Shown: in pieces, positions 51,595 to 60,397 of the stretch
Layout of the letters: each line of letters begins with the position of its first letter
How positions within the stretch are numbered: position 1 is the first letter of the stretch
Source: JAOUGY01 sp963785075
GTDB lineage: Bacteria; Actinomycetota; Acidimicrobiia; Spongiisociales; ZC4RG35
Direction of reading: 5' to 3'
Length of the DNA stretch: 64,000 nt
NCBI GenBank assembly: GCA_963785075.1
Contig: CAWATW010000001.1
Coordinates: 141,380-205,379, forward strand
Made by a program: the position numbers and the translations under genes
Notes under the pieces: generated by a model
Databases searched by the model: none
What the model was told of the DNA's origin: nothing
What the model saw: only the letters and a program-made list of their open reading frames with translations

Positions 51595-53187
51595 CCGGCA
51601 CCGCCTCCGGTGGGGGCTTTCGGCATCGCCACACCGAACGGGGAGCGACCGGCCTTCGACAGTCCGGGACCGCGAACGATGGCCTCGACGATGCGAACCT
51701 CCGACAACTCGTCGCCGGGTATCTCCTCGATGATCTGTCCTCGCGACAACACCAACACGCGGTCGCACAGTCCCGTGAGCTCGAGCGGGTCGCTCGACTT
51801 CACCAGCACCGCCGCCCCATCGTTGGATCGGGCTCGAAGCGCCTTGTAGATGTCGAACCGCGAGCCGACGTCGACACCCTGGGTCGGTTCGTAGGCGAGG
51901 ATCACAGCCGGCTCCTTGACGAAGGTGCGGGCGACCACGACCTTCTGTTGGTTCCCTCCCGAAAGGAATTCGACCGGCTGTTCGAGCGATGGGGTGCGGA
52001 TCTCGAGCTCCTCGACGAGCCGTTGGACCACCTTGCGCTCGGCGCCGCGGCGGAGGAAGTTGAGAACGCTGAACTGACGGATCGACTGGATCGTGGCATT
52101 GACCCTCACCCCGAGGACCGTCATGAGCGCCTCACGTTTGCGATCCCCGGGCAGCATCATGACGCCGGCCTTCATGGCCTCGTGCGTCGACACGAGCGAG
52201 AGCTCCTTGCCGTTGCAGGTGACCCGACCGGCGCGAGGCGGGGTTCGACCCGACAACGTGTCGAACAGTTGGGGTTGGCCGTTGCCCTCGGCACCGGCGA
52301 CGCCCACGACCTCCCCGCTCTCGAGCGTGAAGGTCACGGGTCCGAACGACTGACCCTGGAGCGCATCCACGACCAGAACCTCTCGCCGGGCCTCGTCGGG
52401 GATCATCGCCTCGGGAAAGGCCCCTTCGAAGGATCGTCCGACGATCAGATCCACGAGTTCGTGTTCCGTCGTCTTCTCGGCGTCGAACGTGCCTCGTGCC
52501 TTTCCGTCGCGCAGCACCGTGATCCGGTCGGCGATCTCGAGGACCTCGGGGAGGCGATGGCTCACATAGACCACGCCCATGCCGCGGTCCCGGCACGCCG
52601 ACACCACCCGATGAAGGTCTTCGACCTCATCCGGTCCGAGGGCGGTGGTGGGCTCGTCGAGCAGGAGCACCTTGGGATCCGACACGAGCGCCGTCGCAAC
52701 CTCGAAGAGTTGACGCTCGGCCAGCGTCAGGGTCCCGGCCGGCGCGTCCGGGAAGAGCTCCAGGTCCAGGTCGAACTCGCCGAGCAATTTCCGCGCCCAG
52801 CGTTTCCGGTTCCAGTAGGGGGGACGCTTGTCCGGCGGAGCGGCCAGGAAGAGATTGTTCTTGACCGGTTCCGCCTGGACGAGCGACAGGTCCTGGTACG
52901 CCATCGCCAGGCCCAGCTTTCGGGCCAGTGCCGGCGAGTCGGTGCGGAGGCGCTTGCCTCCGATGAAGATGTCGCCGAGCGACGGCTCGACGAAGCCGCT
53001 GGCAATTCCGAGGAGCGTCGACTTGCCGGAGCCGTTCTCGCCGACGAGGGCGTGAACCTCGCCTGCCGCGACAGTCGAAGTCGACGTTGCTCAACGCGCG
53101 GACCGCCCCGAACTGGCGGGAGACCCCGCGCAGTTCGAGTACGAGTCCGTCGGGCGTCGACGCCCCTGCGGAACTGCCGTCGTCCAT
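51591..53187 (-). pseudogene. RbsA-type double ATPase of the ABC importer, with one frameshift
   Basis: Two NBDs in one chain (about 531 residues when repaired). The start MDDGSSAG and LVLELRGVSRQFGAVRALSN are in one frame; from about 53076 the rest is in another: VHALVGENGSGKSTLLGIAS (Walker A), LTLAERQLFEVATALV, KVLLLDEPTTALGPDE (Walker B). NBD2 has a degenerate Walker A (GVAGAEGNGQPQLFDTLSG, no Lys), as in the ribose/basic-membrane-protein subfamily, and a signature FLSGGNQQKVVVARTF. Removing one base near 53076 restores a full gene. As the rest is intact, an assembly error is likely. ATG 53187 overlaps the binding-protein stop. Confidence 0.82.
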
Positions 53188-54560
53188 CAGCTTCCGAACA
53201 TGGCGCTGAGCACGGCGCCGGGCACCAACGATGTCCCGGAGACCGCCGGCGTCGGAGCGTCCGGGTCACAGTCGGCCGCGGTCACCTGGCGCTCCACGTG
53301 GGGAACATCGATCTGCGCCGGGATCTCGGCTCCCTTCAGGTACATCATCGCCGCCGTGACGGCCACCCGAGACTGGAAGTTCCCGCCTGCGGTGTAGAAG
53401 ATGTCGTACGACTCCGGCTCGCCGCGGGCGACCCAGTCGCAGAACAGGGTCATCTCGTCGGTCCGCATCGACAGCGTCAGGTTCTCGACCGGGATCCCGA
53501 GCTGGTCGTACGCCTGGAGGGCCGTGTTCATGCCGTCCGAGTACTCGTAGGCGTATCCCTTGATGTCGGGATCGGTCGACAGCCATCCGAGCACCGTCTG
53601 CAACGCGACGTCGTTGACCCAGAAGGTGTCGGCAGGACCGACGACCTGGATGCCGTCGTTCAGAGCTGGGATGAGGCACTGCTGCCAACCGAGCGACAAG
53701 GCGTTGCCGGGCGTGCCACCGAGCACACCGACCTTGCCTTCTCCCACGTTCTCGTTGAGGATCGCCGCCATGCTCTCGCCGAGTGCACACAGGTTCTCAC
53801 CAACCACGGTCAGGTAGTCCTCACCGGGTACGAGCGCTCCGTCTTGACCGGGAAGGCCGACCCAACCGGCCGACCATGGGATGTAGGGCACGCCGGCGGC
53901 TGTCGCCTCCTTGATCGCATCCCCGATCGCCACCCCGGCATCGGGATACCCCGTGATGAAGTCCGCGCCGCTCTGGACGAGGAATCGGATGTCGTTGGCG
54001 GCCACGTTGGGATCTGGATCCCACAGCGCCTCGGTCGAGATGATCTTGCCGATCTCCGGGTAGGTCAGCGCCTGGAGAATGGCCTCCATGTGGGTGACGC
54101 CACGCCACACGTTGAGGTGTCCACCGCCGTCGGCAAAGCCCATCGTGAGCTCGCCGCCGGTTCCGGTGTCGCATTCCGGCGTGTTCCAGCATTCGAGCGC
54201 CTTGTCGATGGTGGCCTGGTCGAGGTCCTGGTCTGCCCTCGCCACGGACGCCAGGATGATGTCCCATGCCGGATCGCCTTCGGGTGCGGTGATCGGCCCC
54301 ATGGCCTTCTCGAGCAGTGCCGGGTCGGCGTCGCGGCTCTCGCCGTACTGGCCGAGCATGTCGTCGCCCCCGGCCGTGGTATCGGTCGAACCCGCGGTCG
54401 TATCCGGCGTGCTCGCCTCGGTGGTGTCCGGCGCGGCGGCGGCCGTCGTGGGTGTCTCTTCCTCCCCGCCCGCCGTCGTGTCAGAGGTCGAGTCGCCGCT
54501 ACACGCAGCGATCACGATCGCCAACACGGCCCATATGGCAATGATTCTGATCCGTTTCAT
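53187..54560 (-). CDS. Lipoprotein substrate-binding protein of the ABC importer
   Basis: A 457-residue periplasmic-type binding lipoprotein: signal MKRIRIIAIWAVLAIVIAAC (lipobox VIAAC, Cys 20), a Thr/Glu linker, and a type-1 periplasmic binding fold (LTMGFADGGGHLNVWRGVTH, FITGYPDAGVAIGDAIKEAT, VGVLGGTPGNALSLGWQQCL, AYEYSDGMNTALQAYDQLGI). The fold is that of sugar and nucleoside-type ribose family receptors. A GGAGGAGAC site supports ATG 54560. Coupled to the ATPase gene. Confidence 0.87.
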   Translation of the reverse strand: MKRIRIIAIWAVLAIVIAACSGDSTSDTTAGGEEETPTTAAAAPDTTEASTPDTTAGSTDTTAGGDDMLGQYGESRDADPALLEKAMGPITAPEGDPAWDIILASVARADQDLDQATIDKALECWNTPECDTGTGGELTMGFADGGGHLNVWRGVTHMEAILQALTYPEIGKIISTEALWDPDPNVAANDIRFLVQSGADFITGYPDAGVAIGDAIKEATAAGVPYIPWSAGWVGLPGQDGALVPGEDYLTVVGENLCALGESMAAILNENVGEGKVGVLGGTPGNALSLGWQQCLIPALNDGIQVVGPADTFWVNDVALQTVLGWLSTDPDIKGYAYEYSDGMNTALQAYDQLGIPVENLTLSMRTDEMTLFCDWVARGEPESYDIFYTAGGNFQSRVAVTAAMMYLKGAEIPAQIDVPHVERQVTAADCDPDAPTPAVSGTSLVPGAVLSAMFGS

Positions 54561-54640
54561 GTCTCCTCCCGGTTGGGCATGTGCCCGGTCTGCCTCGATG
54601 TGGCTGTGGTCGATCCGTTGCTCGTAGGGGATGTCCTTTC

Positions 54641-55699
54641 TCAACCGTCCGGCCTTCTCGCCGGAGACTGCGGTGATCGGCGTCGACCGCTCCTTCGTTC
54701 TCGAAGGAGCCTCTCGACGGTCTTGATGATCCGATCGCCCGACACCAGCATCCCCCCGATGATGACTGCTCCGAACACCACGAACTGGAGTGCAGTGGGA
54801 AGACCCATCACCCGCATCATCTGGTTCAGGCCCGCAAGAAAGAAGGCTGCGGCCCAGGTGGAGAGGGGGCTGGCGAGTCCGCCGGTGAGCGAGGCGCCGC
54901 CGATGACGACCGCCGCGATCGGACCCAAGAGGTAAGGCGCCCCGATCGTGACCCCAGGGTTTCGAAGGAGGGCGGCGATCAGCACGCCGGCCACGGCATA
55001 GAGCATGGCAGCCACGACATAGGCGGCGATCTGGTTCACGTTGACCCTGAGCCCGTTGACATGGGCAGCAACCGGGTTGGCTCCAACGGCCTGGAATCGC
55101 CGACCCACGGTCGTACGACGAAACCCGATGATGAGGAGAATCGTCAGTACGACGCCGGTCCAGAAGATCCTGGAGACCCCCAGAAACCTGACGTTGAGCC
55201 ATTCGGGGAGCCCGGTGGGCACCGAACTCTGGATGGCGAAGGTCTTGTGGTAGCGGTTCACGAGTCCGGTGACGACTTGCCCGGCCGCCAACGTCACGAT
55301 GAGCGCGTTGAACTTGAGCCCACCGATGAGGAGGCCGTTGACGAGTCCGACCAGCGCTGCGAACCCCAAAGCCGTGAAGATCGCCAACCAGATTCGATCG
55401 TCGGACTGCTGACCGACTCCAACCACCACGATGGCCCCGAGGGTGAAGGTCCCGGGGACGCTGAGATCGATTCCGCCCGTCATGATGACGAGCATCTGTC
55501 CGAGGGCGGTGATGGCGAGGAAGGTCCCGAACAGGGCGATGGCGGTGAGGCCGGACTTCTGAAGTGTCTCCGGCGCCCAGATCGAGGCCACGACCACGAG
55601 GACCACCAGCGCCAGGTACACGGGCATGTAGCGCGAACCGACGACGAAGGCGGTGAGAGCCGAGGACGGAGCCTTGGTGGCGGGCGTCGTTGCGGTCAC
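54641..55699 (-). CDS. RbsC-type ABC permease
   Basis: A 352-residue permease with about nine to ten helices and the family motifs TALGQMLVIMTGGIDLSVPG, NALIVTLAAGQVVTGL, RRFQAVGANPVAAHVNGLRV and PIAAVVIGGASLTGGLASPL. It pairs with the fusion permease to form the heterodimeric channel of the importer. The stop lies 81 bp before the binding-protein ATG, and its ATG overlaps the amidohydrolase stop. Confidence 0.9.
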   Translation of the reverse strand: MTATTPATKAPSSALTAFVVGSRYMPVYLALVVLVVVASIWAPETLQKSGLTAIALFGTFLAITALGQMLVIMTGGIDLSVPGTFTLGAIVVVGVGQQSDDRIWLAIFTALGFAALVGLVNGLLIGGLKFNALIVTLAAGQVVTGLVNRYHKTFAIQSSVPTGLPEWLNVRFLGVSRIFWTGVVLTILLIIGFRRTTVGRRFQAVGANPVAAHVNGLRVNVNQIAAYVVAAMLYAVAGVLIAALLRNPGVTIGAPYLLGPIAAVVIGGASLTGGLASPLSTWAAAFFLAGLNQMMRVMGLPTALQFVVFGAVIIGGMLVSGDRIIKTVERLLRERRSGRRRSPQSPARRPDG

Positions 55700-56949
55700 G
55701 CGGTCTCTCCGCGCTCGACGCGAATCCCTGCAGAAGCCATCACCCGGTCACGAGCGGTCGCGGCCAGGCCCCGCACGCGCTCGACGTCGGCCTCGAGCTG
55801 CCCCTCTCTCATGACCGCGCGCCCGGCCACGATCACCCAGTCGATGTTGGATGTGTCGACCCCCCAGACGACCGCTCCGATGGGGTCGTTGATGGGGTAG
55901 ATATTTGGGCGATCCGTGCGGAGCACGATGACATCGGCCTGCTTGCCTGGCTCCAGCGAACCCGTCCTGTCGCCGAGACCGACCGCCTTCGCTCCTTCGA
56001 TGGTGGCGTAGCGGATCACATCTCTGGTGGTGAGGAGATTGGGCAGACCTGCTTTCCCGGCCAGCTTGAGGTCGAAGTAGGCGGCGTGTTGGATCGAGTT
56101 GGCCGCCCGCATCTGCGCCAACATGTCGCCAGGGGCCAGCCGCTCATCGTCGACCGCCAACCCGGGCAGGATCTTTCGATCGAGGAACTTCTGAAGTGGT
56201 GGCGCGCCCAGGCCGCCCGCCATTTCGCTCGACGGCGCGACCACCACCGACGAGTGGTGCTCGGCGATTGCGTCGAGGTCGGCCTCGCCGAGGTGGGAGC
56301 CATGCACGAGCGTGACGTCGGCACCGAGGGCGCCCTTGCCGGCGATCTCCGACACGATGCCGGCATCGGACGGGTCGAGTCCGGCGTGAGCATGAATCCG
56401 CATGCCCGACTGCCGTGCTGCGGTCCATCGTCGGATCACATCGTCCATCGTGGTGCGTCGCAGGTCCGGTGATGCGAGGGCCACGGTGGTGTTCTCGCCT
56501 TTCGGGGCGTGGCTGGGAACAGGGTCAGGTTGGGCGAACACGGTCCTGAGCCGGGCATCGACGTGTGCTTGGAGTGCGGCTTCGACAAAGGCGCCGTCGG
56601 TGTACGGGGCCCAGTCGACAACCGTCGTCACGCCCGCTTCCAGGGCTCCCAGCAACCCGACGAGCGTTGCGGCGTAGATGTCCTCGGGTTGGAAGTGGGC
56701 GACTGCGGTCGGCTCTGCAGTGGAACCGAGATTGCGAAACAGCGAAGTGTGGGTGTGCCGATGGGCGTCGACGAATCCCGGCATCACGATGGCGTTGGTC
56801 GCGTCGATGACCTCGGCGTCTCGAGCCCGCAATCCCGGTCCGATCTCGGCGATCATGCCCTCTTCGATGAGCACGTCGGCCACAGGCTGGTTGGGGATCT
56901 TCGCCCCCAGCGTCAGGACGCAACCGCTCCGTATCAGTATCCGTCCCAT
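55696..56949 (-). CDS. TrzA/AtzA-type amidohydrolase
   Basis: A 417-residue metal-dependent amidohydrolase (cytosine/adenosine deaminase or chlorohydrolase family): GFVDAHRHTHTSLF (HxH, residues 63 and 65), MRIHAHAGL (about 188), TLVHGSHLGE (about 216), a late Asp in LAVDDERLAPGDM, and the C-terminal beta strand GSLEPGKQADVIVLRTDRPN. It is paralogous to the C-terminal half of the fusion protein. First gene of the operon, with an AGGAGA site before ATG 56949. Reaction (deamination or hydrolysis of an N-heterocycle) is inferred from the family. Confidence 0.88.
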   Translation of the reverse strand: MGRILIRSGCVLTLGAKIPNQPVADVLIEEGMIAEIGPGLRARDAEVIDATNAIVMPGFVDAHRHTHTSLFRNLGSTAEPTAVAHFQPEDIYAATLVGLLGALEAGVTTVVDWAPYTDGAFVEAALQAHVDARLRTVFAQPDPVPSHAPKGENTTVALASPDLRRTTMDDVIRRWTAARQSGMRIHAHAGLDPSDAGIVSEIAGKGALGADVTLVHGSHLGEADLDAIAEHHSSVVVAPSSEMAGGLGAPPLQKFLDRKILPGLAVDDERLAPGDMLAQMRAANSIQHAAYFDLKLAGKAGLPNLLTTRDVIRYATIEGAKAVGLGDRTGSLEPGKQADVIVLRTDRPNIYPINDPIGAVVWGVDTSNIDWVIVAGRAVMREGQLEADVERVRGLAATARDRVMASAGIRVERGETA

Positions 56950-56985
56950 GGATCTCCTGCATGTGCCGCCGTGTCGCCGCGACGC

Positions 56986-57023
56986 ATCCTATGCGTGCCG
57001 AACAGAGCCGTGCAAACGTTTGC
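56986..57023 (-). promoter_or_regulatory. Promoter of the ABC-amidohydrolase operon with a perfect LacI-type operator
   Basis: Minus strand: -35 TTGCAC (57010-57015), 18-bp spacer, -10 TAGGAT (56986-56991), transcript start near 56979, then a leader with AGGAGA. The palindrome GCAAACGTTTGC (57012-57023) overlaps the -35 element. It has the central CG and half sites of LacI/PurR-family operators. No LacI-family gene lies in the window, so the repressor would be encoded elsewhere. Confidence 0.8.
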
Positions 57024-57510
57024 GGGGTTTATTTTCTCCATGTCGAATCCAGCGGATTTCCGGCCCACCGGGGGATGATGCAGCGCGGCGAGACCAGGGT
57101 CGTGCACCGTTTCTGGAATCGTCCGGAAGTGCCCATTCGGTCCGACGACGCCGTACGTCGTGGAACCCGGGCAGCGTCGTCGGCCGGCTCTTGAAGCTCT
57201 CGAAGGCTACGCCAGTCGTTCCGTGGCTCCGATGGAGGTCGCCGTAGCCCTCCAGAAGCAGCCACCTGGCTGGGACGAGACTTCGAAGGCAACTGCACCG
57301 AGGTTGCGTGCCGGTGCGGGCAGTCACCGTCGATCTTCGCGCGTGCTCACCTGGTCGATCCCCTTGAATCAGTCGCCACGGCCCCTCGAAGCAATGTTGG
57401 CCGCAACCGCGCCGTGACCAGCCATGGCCGGCACACGCCAGGAAACCGGCCGCGCTGTGCGCAGGTGTGTTGGCCGGTACGATGATCAGCCTCTCAATCC
57501 GGGACGTCGA
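57024..57510. other. Intergenic stretch without a supported gene
   Basis: Between the operon promoter and the next membrane gene I see no frame with coding character, no RNA gene and no repeat. A TACGAT hexamer at about 57478-57483 could be the -10 for the downstream gene. The remaining open frames here are short and arginine-rich in all readings. Confidence 0.5.
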
Positions 57511-57873
57511 GTGTCGAGCTTCCAGCGAGCGCTGATACCGGTGGGGATCGTTCTTGCGGCCGGTCCCTCCGTTCTGCTGGTCCCAGCCGCAGGAACCGAG
57601 TCGTGGGAACTCGAACTGATTCGATGGCTCGGAGCGGCGTCGCTCCTGCTCGGGTGGGCGCTGAGGTCCGGGGCCCGACGGCACCTGGATCTCGACGTGT
57701 TCGTTCGCATGGGCGCCGCCGTCGGACCTTCGACCGGCGTTGCCGGCGTCGTCCTCGGTGCGCCGATCTTGTTGGTGCTTGGCCTTGCGGTCACGGTCGG
57801 CGTCGCGTGTCGTGCCGGCATCCAGATCGGGTCTGACGTTCACGTCACGACGCTGCGGCGGCTCGAGGACTGA
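57511..57873 (+). CDS. Small membrane protein of unknown function
   Basis: A 120-residue protein starting VSSFQRALIPVGIVLAAGPS with about four hydrophobic segments and two Gly/Ala-rich helices at the C-terminal half (GPSTGVAGVVLGAPILLVLG). No known family recognised. GTG 57511 was chosen because the helix begins directly after it; the frame is open from 57424. It converges on the MFS gene. Confidence 0.6.
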   Translation: MSSFQRALIPVGIVLAAGPSVLLVPAAGTESWELELIRWLGAASLLLGWALRSGARRHLDLDVFVRMGAAVGPSTGVAGVVLGAPILLVLGLAVTVGVACRAGIQIGSDVHVTTLRRLED

Positions 57874-57918
57874 GGTCTCTGGCGCGGCTCATGTGGTCGG
57901 CCTTCTGCTGCGGGCAGC

Positions 57919-59133
57919 TCACCGGTCGCTCCGCGGTGGATCGGATCTCGGTTGGCCGAGGATCGTCACGGCTGCGAAACCCAGCGCACAAGGCAACGTG
58001 ACGAGGGCGACTGCATCACCCACCGACAGATCGGTCCCCGCGATCGCACCCACGAGGGCCGGTGCGATCAGGCTCCCGACCCGCATCCCACCGGTCATGA
58101 CTCCGAGTCCGGCCCCCCGCCGACCGGGGGCGCGAGCTGCGTCGTCGTACAGCCTTGGCATGAAGGTGGCAACGCCGACCCCGGCCAGCCAATACCCGAC
58201 GGGTACCAACCCCTGCAACGAGACCAGGGAAGCAACGGCGAGCCCGACGATCGCCGCCGAGACCGCCAGACGGTGCAGCTTGCTGCGCCCGATCCTGGCC
58301 TGGGCCTGGTCGCCGCCGAATCGGGAGATCGCCATGCCGACGGTAAAGGCGACATAGCCCAGGCTCGAGAACCCTGGCGAGGCGCCGAAGTCATCCGCAA
58401 GACGGAAGGCAGCCCAGTCGCTGCCCACTTGTTCGACCATGATGGCGAATGCTCCCCCGAGGGCGAGCAGGCCGAAGACGAAGACAGACGGTCGGCCGGT
58501 CGGGGCCGTGCTCGGCTGCGTCGGGGCGTCTGCGTGTCCCTGTTCGTCGGTTCGGAGCAGTCTGCGGGCGACGACCACGAGCAGGCCTGCGCTCACCAGC
58601 GCCACAGTCGACAGGTGAACCGCCAGCGAAACCCGCGCACCGGCCACCTGCGCCGCCACCAGCCCGCCCGCAACGGTTCCCAGGCTCCACAGGCCGTGAA
58701 GTCGGTTCATCACGGGAACGTGTCGTCTCGCGCTGATCCACGAGCCCTGCAAGTTCATCGAGATGTCGACAAGAACATCGAGAATGGCGAAGGCGACCAT
58801 GCCGACGATCCACGTGGCCGGCGTCGTCGCCGAGCCGATGACCGGCAGTGTCAGACTCATGACGAAGGCGCCGATGATCATCACCCGCCTCGTTCCGAGT
58901 CGATGAATCACCCGTCCGGCAGCCACGCTTCCAAGCAAGCCGAATGCCCCGATGAACGTGAGCATGGCGCCGAAAGCCGACACGGCGACGTCGATCTGGT
59001 CTCGAAGCTCGGGGAGGCGTGATGCGAAGGATGCCGTCATGGCCCCGTTCACGAAGAACTGCACGGCCACGGCCGAAAGGGCGCGCCGGTCGATTCCAGA
59101 CATTCGGTGCGCCCGGGCGCGGGAGTCACTCAT
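57919..59133 (-). CDS. MFS transporter
   Basis: A 404-residue transporter with about 12 helices, an interdomain loop at about 195-215 (Gln/Pro/Thr-rich), and the MFS loop motif GRVIHRLGTRRVMIIG between helices 2 and 3. It resembles fucose-permease/YbjJ-type members by pattern; substrate unknown. ATG 59133 lies 9 nt after TAGCGT (59143-59148, minus strand), a leaderless candidate. Confidence 0.87.
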   Translation of the reverse strand: MSDSRARAHRMSGIDRRALSAVAVQFFVNGAMTASFASRLPELRDQIDVAVSAFGAMLTFIGAFGLLGSVAAGRVIHRLGTRRVMIIGAFVMSLTLPVIGSATTPATWIVGMVAFAILDVLVDISMNLQGSWISARRHVPVMNRLHGLWSLGTVAGGLVAAQVAGARVSLAVHLSTVALVSAGLLVVVARRLLRTDEQGHADAPTQPSTAPTGRPSVFVFGLLALGGAFAIMVEQVGSDWAAFRLADDFGASPGFSSLGYVAFTVGMAISRFGGDQAQARIGRSKLHRLAVSAAIVGLAVASLVSLQGLVPVGYWLAGVGVATFMPRLYDDAARAPGRRGAGLGVMTGGMRVGSLIAPALVGAIAGTDLSVGDAVALVTLPCALGFAAVTILGQPRSDPPRSDR

Positions 59134-59209
59134 GACGGATCGACGCTAGCCATGTGATGGAGCCGCTCCGGGTGGTGCCACTGGCGTTCATCCGACTAGC
59201 TTTTCGAGC

Positions 59210-60373
59210 GTGCAAGCTCGTGAGTCCGGATACCTGCGCTTCTCTCCGCAGGAGTACGAACGTCGCCGACGATTGATCGATCGTTTCATGGGCGACCGCG
59301 GTCTCGATGCGCTGGTGGTGTTCGGCTGGTCGGCAATGGGCCGTGCGGTGCAGGCAGATGTCCACTATCTCTCGACCTTCTTGGGCATGCGGGACAACTA
59401 CGTGGTGGCATCGCCGGGTGAGCCGGCCACGCTCTTCGTGCAGAGCTTCAACCACGTCCCGAACGCGCTCGAGGTCAGCCACCTCGACGACGTCCGCTGG
59501 GGTGGAACCGATTCGGGCGAGACGATTGCGCGCGAGCTGACTCGAAGGGGGGCATCGGTGGTCGGGGTTGTGGGGCTCATGCCCTATCAGCACCACCTCC
59601 GGATGAGAACAGCGATCCCGGACGCGAGCTTTGGCGATGTGACTGCCGAGTTCCGGGCAGTGCGGCTGACCAAGAGCGCCGAGGAGCTCGAATGGCTCCG
59701 ACGGGGAGCCGCCTACACCGATGACGCGTTGGTTGCGCTGGAGTCGGCACTTCATCCAGGCATCCGCGAGTTCGAGCTCGGGGCGGCGATCGAGGGAGCG
59801 TATCTCGGTCGAGGTGGCTTGACGACGTTCTATTACCTGGCGTCCACGCCGATGGACCGGCCGAGCCGATGTGTGCCTGCCCAAGTGCTCTCGTCCCGGC
59901 TGATCGAAAAGGGCGATGTGGTGTCGTGTGAGATCTCGATCTCACACGGTGGCTACGCAGGTCAGGGACTCCGAACGTTCACGGTCCATGCCGAGCCGAC
60001 ACCGCTGATCGCAGACCTCCACTCGGTGGCCGAAGCCGTCTACGAGTCGGTCAGAGCCGCCATCAGGCCCGGTGCAACCCACGAGGACGTGTGGGCGGCG
60101 TCGGACCTCATCGACGACTCCGGCTTCACCATCAGGGACGGCCTGGTTCACGGATTCGGGATCGGGCTGCTCCCACCGAGCCTCCGCACCCGTTCGACGA
60201 CCCAGGTCGACGACCCGTGGGTCTTCCGGGAGAACCAGACCATCGTGATCCAGCCGAATGTCATCACGCTCGATGAGACGGTCGGCGTCCAGACCGGGGA
60301 GCTGTGCGTGGTGACGGCGGACGGGTGCGAGAGCCTGCATCGATATCCGACGGGTCTTCGACGTACGGGCTGA
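59210..60373 (+). CDS. M24 (Xaa-Pro aminopeptidase/creatinase fold) protein lacking usual metal ligands
   Basis: A 387-residue protein with a creatinase-like N-terminal domain (about 10-150) and a pita-bread M24 domain: LTKSAEELEWLRRGAAYTDD, KGDVVSCEISISHGGYAGQG, VHGFGIGLLPPSLR and ENQTIVIQPNVITLDETVGV. Of the five metal ligands in aminopeptidases (Asp, Asp, His, Glu, Glu), only His is clear; the Asp pair reads E/Q-like and the EP of FTIEPG is QP. It is more like creatinase or a non-metallo hydrolase. GTG 59210 is 7 nt after TAGCTT (59197-59202). Confidence 0.8.
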   Translation: MQARESGYLRFSPQEYERRRRLIDRFMGDRGLDALVVFGWSAMGRAVQADVHYLSTFLGMRDNYVVASPGEPATLFVQSFNHVPNALEVSHLDDVRWGGTDSGETIARELTRRGASVVGVVGLMPYQHHLRMRTAIPDASFGDVTAEFRAVRLTKSAEELEWLRRGAAYTDDALVALESALHPGIREFELGAAIEGAYLGRGGLTTFYYLASTPMDRPSRCVPAQVLSSRLIEKGDVVSCEISISHGGYAGQGLRTFTVHAEPTPLIADLHSVAEAVYESVRAAIRPGATHEDVWAASDLIDDSGFTIRDGLVHGFGIGLLPPSLRTRSTTQVDDPWVFRENQTIVIQPNVITLDETVGVQTGELCVVTADGCESLHRYPTGLRRTG

Positions 60374-60397
60374 TCGGAGCCCCCGGGTGTGCGTCGT

